The notes under the pieces were generated by a model that saw nothing but the letters and a program-made list of their open reading frames with translations, searched no databases and was not told the origin of the DNA. From contig NC_061061.1 in NCBI RefSeq assembly GCF_021917145.1, positions 3,357,390 through 3,421,389 of the forward strand: a stretch of 64,000 nucleotides of DNA. The letters are read 5' to 3'. Made by a program: the position numbers and the translations under genes. Positions within the stretch are counted from its first letter, which is position 1, and the number at the start of each line of letters is the position of its first letter. This DNA comes from Hypomesus transpacificus. Lineage: Eukaryota; Chordata; Actinopteri; Osmeriformes; Osmeridae. Positions 57,067 to 64,000 of this stretch are shown one piece after another.

Positions 57067-57767
57067 CACACAGAAGCATCATCAACAACTTAATACACCC
57101 TGCATCTACCTATGTTCAGGGTAGGATTTTCTACTACAGATAGCTGTATAAAGGTTTGTATTATGATGATATTATGATGCCTGTGGTTCATGTTTCGTAC
57201 AGAAGCATAAACTGCCTGTGAGTGAAGTTGCAGTGTTACAACTACAGTGTTACAACTTTGATCCCTTTATTATTAAATGACGTGGCTGAATTAGTCAGCC
57301 TTGTTAGAAACTCGATTTAAAAGGGCTGTATAAATCCATACAGGGAACCGAAATGACAACTAATAAATTAACTTAATATCATCCAATTCGCTTATCCAGG
57401 TGTTCAACCAGGAGTTGCCTATTATAGCAGGCACGCCCATCCATGTTTACCATTTTGTTAAACATGGGGAACCTGTCAGAGCATAGCCAGGGAAAAACTC
57501 AAAAACGTTGAGAATGAAGACTCCCTGAATGGATTTGTTTGTAGACATAGTCTAAATTCACTTCAATCATGTAGAGTAGACGAGCAACCACACAGTGGAT
57601 CGAAACCATCAACCTGACCTGTGTCAGCATATCCACAACAGGTCAAGAGCATACTGCAAACTATTTGTGTCCGGAATGCAACTTAAAAGTTTTCCTTGTG
57701 AACTGTTGTTGTTGATGAATAAGTAGAACATTTTGCTGTATATGCTATGAAAGGGCTACATTATGTG

Positions 57768-57974
57768 TCACCTGAACATGGGGACCTGTGTCTTATTGAC
57801 AGAAAATATGGATGAAGTATCAGCGCAGCTTGTGGTCTTGAATGTCAGTGTATAATCTCGCATGAAATCGAAGCGAACTGGAGTTCCAAGTTTACGCTTC
57901 ACAAAGAAAGGAACCGTGTAAGCGTCCAGACACACGTGTCCTTGTGGATTTAGAAAGAGTTCTCCAAATGTCAA
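57768..57974 (-). CDS. Exon-like open frame, unidentified
   Basis: A 68-codon frame with protein-like composition (LNPQGHVCLDAYTVPFFVKR) that ends in TGA just after a possible CAG-GTGACA donor. A TTACAG acceptor lies upstream at about 58002, but a stop separates the two in this frame. No family recognised; it may be chance or an exon of the BTG-type gene's leader. Confidence 0.2.
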   Translation of the reverse strand: MTFGELFLNPQGHVCLDAYTVPFFVKRKLGTPVRFDFMRDYTLTFKTTSCADTSSIFSVNKTQVPMFR

Positions 57975-58556
57975 AATGTTCGATCAAGTTTTACTTTCTG
58001 TAACCTCTTTTAAATCAAATATTTACCAACAAGGCAACAATGTCAACAACTATTTGTCAACGAGGTCAACATGACACTGTTGACTTCAGACAATTTAGTT
58101 GCGCATTTTTTCTTCACAGGGAATTTTCGTTGGGTAAAAACCCTTTCGTCTTACGCGGAATGGGTTTTCGCAAAGTAAGTAATGTTAGAACTCGATCTGC
58201 TTTCACAAACTTGTATACTTGTATAACAACGATACAAATTCACTATGTAGCCAAATGTATGTTTTATTTATTGTGAACGACAGCTACTTTATCAAATCCT
58301 ATACCGTAAGCTAGTCTATACTTAGACATAACTTAGGAAATTAAGGTAACCGACATAGGCCTATGTTTTAATGCGAAACTATAGTTATGTTTAGTATATT
58401 TTTGGTAACAGGGTTAAAAACGTAAGGACAATAATAGAAAATATATATATTTTTTTAAATATACAGTAAGTACCCTTATTTATTTCCTCGTATGAACAAT
58501 AATGCACAATAAATCATCACACCCCACTGACAATAATACCAATAAAAAATACTTAC

Positions 58557-58700
58557 CAAGTTTTTGTTTATTAACATCCACAATAGTAGACGGTCTGGTC
58601 GATATGTGCTCCCTCAGATAGTCTGCTACTGCTGAACATAAAACTTCAGGGTTATTGTCAGCACATGTCGCTTCCTTGTTCTCTGATCGGTACAGTCAAC
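58557..58700 (-). other. Candidate 5' non-coding exon of the BTG-type gene
   Basis: The minus strand ends with AAACTTG and a strong GTAAGT donor at 58556. The stretch just upstream (58670-58800) is richer in CG dinucleotides than its surroundings, as at promoters. BTG genes of the BTG3 type have a leader exon, and the first coding exon here starts with an acceptor. Transcript evidence is needed. Confidence 0.35.
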
Positions 58701-59505
58701 CCAGCCCACGTTTCACGTTTTGCATTGGCCTGTCTGTTGGGCTGGTGAAAGCGAGACGTAACATTATCGTCAACATGACTCACTTACTTGCTCACGTCTA
58801 CGAGCAACTCTCCTTACTACACTGGGTAGGCTACTTGCTCTAGTCCAAATATGGGTAGGCCCGGTTGGTGGCTGTTTTAATTCTAAATGTACAAATCCCT
58901 TGAATTAAAGCAAGTCTGATTGGATGTTGCCAATGTACCTCGTTGGACTATTTCCTTGGCACGAGTTATGTACTTGAAATCGAGTTAAATGGAGAGACAG
59001 AGATTATGATCCTACATTTGAACTTCCCCGAGGTGGTTGATAAACATAGACCAAGTATCTGAATAATATTACTACGTGTGTGGAGAGTTTTGCTATGGTT
59101 ACCATAAGTAAGATATTCAGCACCAGTTTTTATGACAGCAGTTTTCAGCATTGTCTACCACCCTGTGATAACACATTCAAACAACGTTCTTTGTGTCTGT
59201 GTCAGTTATTGAAGCTGACTCCTGCTGCAGCCATGTCTGCAGTAATGTCTCACTCTCAGGAGTTTCACACTATGACATCATATCCAGAGAGGTGTATCAG
59301 ACTGCTGTGTGCAGTGCTCTCAATGGCCACTAGAGGGCAGACACACCTGATTAGTCAGGCTCATCTGTTATTCTCTTATTCTGTGTCTGTATGTCTCTTT
59401 CTGTCTCTCCCTCTGTCTCTTTCTGTGTCTCTCACTGTCCCACATTCTGTCTCTCTTTCTATCCCTTCCCCGCCTCCCACTTTCTCCCCCTTTCTCTTTT
59501 TTTTT

Positions 59506-59698
59506 GGGAGTCGGATGGCTGAGCGGTGAGGGAGTCGGGCTAGTAATCAGAAGGTTGCCGGATCGATTCCCCGCTGTGCCAAATGACGCTGTGTCCTTGG
59601 GCAAGGCACTTCACCCTACTTGCCTCGGGGGGAATGTCCCTGTACTTAATGTAAGTCGCTCTGGATAAGAGCGTCTGCTAAAAAAAATGACTAAATGT
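59506..59698 (+). mobile_element. tRNA-derived SINE (copy 3)
   Basis: Most complete copy: head GTCGGATGGCTGAGCGG, box B-like CGGATCGATTCC, body, L2-like tail GTCGCTCTGGATAAGAGCG, with an A-rich insertion before ATGACTAAATG. Confidence 0.9.
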
Positions 59699-59699
59699 T

Positions 59700-60640
59700 T
59701 TTTTTCTCTCCCTCGCTGCTTCTTGTTTGGTGTTACGTGCACTGTCATAGTTAACCCTTTACTGTCATAGTTAAACGCTGGTTTCATGGCAGTCTGTGAG
59801 GTGAGGTCAGTTTTGTCAGAGCTGGCCAGAGTACAGTGTGTTAGATAGCTGTCTGTTCTCTCCCTCTTCTTCTCTCTCTCTCTCTTCCTCTCCTACCCCC
59901 ATTCCTCTGTTTGATCATAGACTCTGCCCCAGATGCCAACTCAAGAGGAAGTGATTGCTGTGTGTGTGATAGAGAGAGGGAGAGAGAACGAGAAAGAGAG
60001 ACAGAAATAAAGAGACAGAGAGACAGAAGGTGGGGTGGTTAGGAAGATAGAAGGATTAGGAGGTGACGGTGATGGGCGTAGGAATGCCATCATACAAGGT
60101 AGAAAAGACGAAAGTAGAGCTCACGAAAAATAAATAAATACGAAAGCCGTTACAGTTAAGCAGTAGTCTGTATTGATTGACCTCTCTCTCTCTCCCACCC
60201 CAACTCCATTTTCTTGGCCTCTGCCTCAGTCGGCCAATCCGGTCGTTGGCTGCTGGACTGATTGCGTTTTTTTCTTGATGTCTTTAAACAAGCAATTAAT
60301 TTGTCGGGAGAGCCAAGGGTGGTTTGGCTTCCTGCTCGCCCCAGGAGGAATGCAGGGTGTTGGTCTAATCTGGCCCCTCTCAGACTGAGCCTCTACATGC
60401 CCCGAGAAATGGCTTCTTTATCGCTCTCTCATCTCCTCTGGCTGTAATCCTCAAGTTTGAGTCAGAGTTTCGTTGCATCATTTCCTTGAGATACCTCTGA
60501 TTTATACGTTGTTGTTTTCTGAAGGAGTTTCTTTTTGAAGCCTCCCACACATTTGTCATAAGATCCTTGACCTGGAAGATAATGGTTGGGAATCTGATGA
60601 CCTGAACTCAAATTCAGTTTTCCTGCCTCAGTTCCAGCCA
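59700..60640. other. Intergenic with CT/GA tracts
   Basis: Short CT-rich (59865-59900) and GA-rich (59970-60030) pieces; no supported exon. Confidence 0.5.
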
Positions 60641-60649
60641 CTCTCTAAG

Positions 60650-60900
60650 TGCGCCTGGTATCAATGGAGCCCACACGCGCATGCCGCACGCAACCTGCTT
60701 CGCCTTTAAAAACATATTGATTTCTCTGTTTCGCAGGGAGATTAATGCGATCGATTGGCCAGGCCCTTTCAAGATCAGGCCCAGTATAAGCATCTCTTCC
60801 CCTAACGCACACGCTGCCGCTTTCCTCTCAGGTAATGATTGTCCTTGGGCCGGAGAATAGTTTGTCTGCATTAGGGGAGAAGTGTTTCTAATGGAATTGG
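60650..60900. promoter_or_regulatory. Candidate conserved non-coding element
   Basis: A non-repetitive, compositionally balanced block with ATTAATGCGATCGATTGGCC amid simple-repeat-rich DNA. It has no open frame with splice support. The label is only a suspicion based on texture. Confidence 0.25.
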
Positions 60901-61137
60901 GTCTCTCTCTCTTTCTATCTCCCTCCTTCACTCTCTCTGTCTCTCTCTCTTTCTCTATTTCTGTTTCTCCCTCCATTTCTCTCGATCTCTCCTTCCCTCT
61001 CTCTCTCTCTCTCTCGCCGCCCCACCCTGCCCCACTCCGTGGTCTCCTGTAACATGGTTATGAACGGATGGTATATTTGCGGCACCTTTAACAAAGGTGA
61101 GAGAGAATACAGCACACCTCTACTTTGACCTTGATCT

Positions 61138-61570
61138 GCTCCTCCCCATCCTCGTCCTACACCCTACTCCTTCTCCTCCTCATACACCCTCCTTCTCCTA
61201 CACCCTCTTCCTCCTTCTCCTACACCCTCTTCCTCCTTCTCCTACACCCTCTTCCTCCTTCTCCTACACCCTCTTCCTCCTTCTCCTACACCCTCTTCCT
61301 CCTTCTCCTACACCCCTTCTCCTTCTCCTCCTCATACACCCTCCTTCTCCTACGCCCTCTTCCTCCTCCCACACCCTTGTCCCCATCCTCTGCCTCCCCC
61401 TTCACCCTGCTCCTTCTCCACCCTCCCCAGTCTCCTCCACCTCCTCTTCCACCCTCATCCCTCTCTTCCTTCTCCACCCTCACCCCTCTCTTCCTCCTCC
61501 ACCCTCACACCTCTCTTCCTCTTCCACCCTCATCCCTCTCTTCCTCCTCCACCCTCCTCTGTCTCCTCCT
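61138..61570. repeat. CT-rich minisatellite region with 22-bp units
   Basis: ACCCTCTTCCTCCTTCTCCT repeats with a 22-base period at about 61200-61315, followed by looser CCACCCTC/CTCTTCCT units. Confidence 0.88.
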
Positions 61571-61599
61571 ATGCACCTCCCACACCCCTGTGCTCCTTG

Positions 61600-61740
61600 A
61601 TGGGTCGATACGAGTTCGTATTTGCAATGCATTAGGGCTCAGCCTTCTTGCCAGATTGGAAAAGGAGGGAATGTCCGCCTGCTCATTTTGGAGCTTTGTG
61701 GTCAAATCACGCCAGTGAAATTTATTCAATTTTCAAGAGT
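61600..61740. promoter_or_regulatory. Candidate conserved non-coding element
   Basis: Unique, balanced sequence (GATACGAGTTCGTATTTGCA; TTTGTGGTCAAATCACGCC) directly after the CT-rich minisatellite. Includes a short palindrome ATACGAGTTCGTAT. Function unproven. Confidence 0.25.
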
Positions 61741-62967
61741 TGTGAAGGTGGTACGTATTGTCCTACTAAATGGGCTCCAGATGATCAGATCTTTTTTTTC
61801 TTTTTTTTCTCATACCTCATTTGTGTTGCACTCATGTTTTTTTCCCTCCATTGCATCTGTTTGTCTTGTCAAGCATATTCTAGCTAGCTCAATAGGCAAT
61901 GTTAAAGGTTGAAAGAACCATTCTGACTGACCATTTATTAGATATATGATTAGATACCATTTTTAGCCTACACCAAGCCGTGGTGTGTTGTGTGAAAGGC
62001 CTGCATGTGAACTGTTACCATGGTGATTTTTGTGCGCGTATCGAGAGGATTTCTTCTAATTGAGTGCTTAGACTTTCACTTTGCACTTGGCTGAGTCATG
62101 TGGTGCCATGTCTTTAAAATGTCATGGCCAGACCCAATCATGTTGCCTCAAAGAAACGAGTTTCTTCCACACAATCCAAATAGTGCCGGCCTTACCCTGA
62201 ACCTCCTGATGCTCACTCATACATCCCCTCCCTACAGTTGGGGACCAACCATGACCTTACCCTAACCCTGCCGCCTTGGCTCCATAGAGAGAGGAGACAG
62301 TGCAGTGCCAGTTCTGAGTGTGTGACGCTTCCACATGCAAGCTGTCTGCGTGACCCCTATTGTCAAGGGTCGTCTCTCACCCGGCTGATCTATCTTCCCT
62401 GGCCAAGTGCAACGCAGCTTTTTCCTTTCAGTATTCACAAAGAAGCGTCTTCTTCTGTCATACCGAGATGCTCCAAGCAGCTCCGTTCAGACATTGATGC
62501 ATCGTGTACGTGGATGTAGCCCTGAACACAATGACTTCAGTCGCGAGGTCCACTAAAACGAGAGTGTAGAACGGTGTTAGAGACAGCCTTATAACATTTA
62601 CATTTTTCTTAACCTTTTTGTTCATATCATTTTTCTTACAGGTAGAGTGATTTGTGTTCATTAAAATACAATGTCGATTTCTAAAGATGAGTCTGTAGAC
62701 TCCCAAAATGTTTTTTTGGGAGTCCATTTCAAAATCCTTTCATGTTCGTGAAACTGCAAAGATTTTTGAAACGTCCTCGTGGACTTCAAGTCCTGAAAGG
62801 GATTTTTGTGTCTCAGTCAAATTTAAAGTCCCTGTATGCTAATGAACTGGAATGTATATTGAAACTTCCTGAACTGTTGGCCGGATCTTTTGCCGTAGCC
62901 TTGAGCTAACGTTGACAAACCTTTCCCCTCCCCCTATCTGCTTTTCACCCAGCCCTTTTCTGCTTTT

Positions 62968-62998
<31 letters not shown>

Positions 62999-63357
62999 TT
63001 CTCTCTCACTGCTTTGCTCGCTCCTGCCTGCTAGCTGTGTCTCATGCCTGTGTGCCTGTGTGCTGGGGGGCCAGCAAGGGGAGGTGCACTGAGTTCAAGT
63101 GCACAGGCTCAAAGACGTTCCTGCCTTTGACAAAGGGAAAGAGGAAAGAAAAGGGGAGTGGAAGGCAGCAGAGCTGCCGACTGACAAAGCAGCAAAGTAC
63201 AGTGGGAGCACATGGAGATCATTTGAAAAAAGGGGGGAAATTTCACAAAAAAAATACTGGGAAACAAGAAAAGAAGAGAAAAAAATGTCCATCCCCTCTC
63301 TCCACTTACATACTCCTCCTCTTTCCCTCCCCCCTAAGATATTTCTTTCCGAACCAC

Positions 63358-63360
<3 letters not shown>

Positions 63361-63433
<73 letters not shown>
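63361..63433. repeat. (CT)n microsatellite
   Basis: About 36 CT units on the plus strand, with CA and further CT tracts following to 63590. Confidence 0.95.
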
Positions 63434-63437
<4 letters not shown>

Positions 63438-64000
63438 CCTCCGTCTCGCTCCCTCCTCCATTCCTTCCCTGCCTGCACATACACACACACACACATACAT
63501 ACACAATGACTGATGCCTTCTCTTTCTCCCTCCTTTTCTATCTCCCTCATTCTCTGTCTCTCTCTTTCTCTCTCTCTCTCCTTCTCTCCTTCTCCAAGCT
63601 CTCTCTCTGCTCCACCGCCAATACTTTTTTTTCCCCCTTCCGTGTGTTTGTTCTCTTGGTGGCGTACGGAGGAACCGGTTATGTGCAGCTCCAGCGCGTG
63701 CTGTCCCAGTGACTAGCCTAGCAGCAGCCCTGCCTCTCTCTCCAAAAAACAATTTCAACACGATGGCTGTTCTTTTTTTCCGAGTCATATCTTTTTTTAG
63801 GTATTTTTTTCCTCTTCAACCCTCTTCTCTTCCCGGAGTCCGGGCTACAAGCAGGCGAGTAAAAACTGTGAAGAAAGGTGACTGCGTGGAGGGAAGATGA
63901 GGAGGCAGAAAAGGAGAGCAAGAGAGAAGGGAGGACGGGAACAGGACCGGAGCAAAGACTGGTGCTGAGCTGAAAGCAGTAACGATAGAGCCAGGACGAC
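63434..64000 (+). promoter_or_regulatory. Possible promoter and 5' leader of a gene beyond the right edge
   Basis: Pyrimidine-rich sequence changes to GC-containing, then purine-rich sequence (63850-64000) with several CG dinucleotides, as often seen in first exons of vertebrate genes. No long open frame or clear splice donor is visible, so gene and direction are guesses. Confidence 0.25.

Noticed and set aside
61097..61718. Ser/Pro/Leu-rich open frames of 167 and 197 codons
   Set aside because: They arise from the CT-rich minisatellite; no splice or domain evidence.

Overview
The window is vertebrate nuclear DNA from a teleost fish. Genes are split by GT-AG introns, and the spaces between them are full of Tc1/mariner, hAT-like, L2-LINE and tRNA-SINE copies of kinds common in ray-finned fish, plus long microsatellites. 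The species cannot be named from the sequence alone.

The left half holds a gene order I recognise from human 19q13.31 (SMG9, KCNN4, LYPD5). smg9 enters from the left edge and runs on the minus strand (1-5713, C-terminal end outside the window). A divergent C2H2 zinc-finger gene starts 1.4 kb away on the plus strand (7084-10826). Tail to tail with it comes kcnn4, the intermediate-conductance calcium-activated K+ channel gene (minus strand, 8 coding exons, 13345-27544). Beyond it lies a two-domain Ly6/uPAR (LYPD-type) GPI-anchor gene with apparent lesions (35199-36703). A BTG/Tob-family gene, most like BTG3, follows on the minus strand (53544-55217). The last 5 kb hold no coding exon I can support; they look like the upstream and 5'-leader region of a gene beyond the right edge.

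Between the Ly6 and BTG genes (about 36.8-52.3 kb) lies a dense transposon region. Its centrepiece is a three-level nest. A miniature LTR retrotransposon (two LTRs of about 195 bp around a 59-bp interior with only primer-binding and polypurine-like sites; the LTRs carry a tRNA-like box A/box B segment) is split by a 7.47-kb DNA element. That element has an 8-bp target duplication, long inverted repeats made partly of tandem arrays, and a multi-exon PHD-finger gene instead of a visible transposase. Its right inverted repeat is in turn split by a 3.56-kb L2 LINE with an intact 969-codon endonuclease/reverse transcriptase reading frame and a 5-bp target duplication.

Other elements are resolved to the base by 8-bp target duplications: hAT-like copies at 31648-32620, 47715-48961, 49157-49806 and 51867-52242. 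A genomic (intron-containing) copy of the start of smg9 lies at 50161-50408, and a segmental duplicate pair (about 29.03-30.19 kb and 51.12-51.81 kb) shows a SINE-filled and an empty site. Coordinates of exons come from splice-site reading, phase bookkeeping and remembered family features; no database or alignment program was used.
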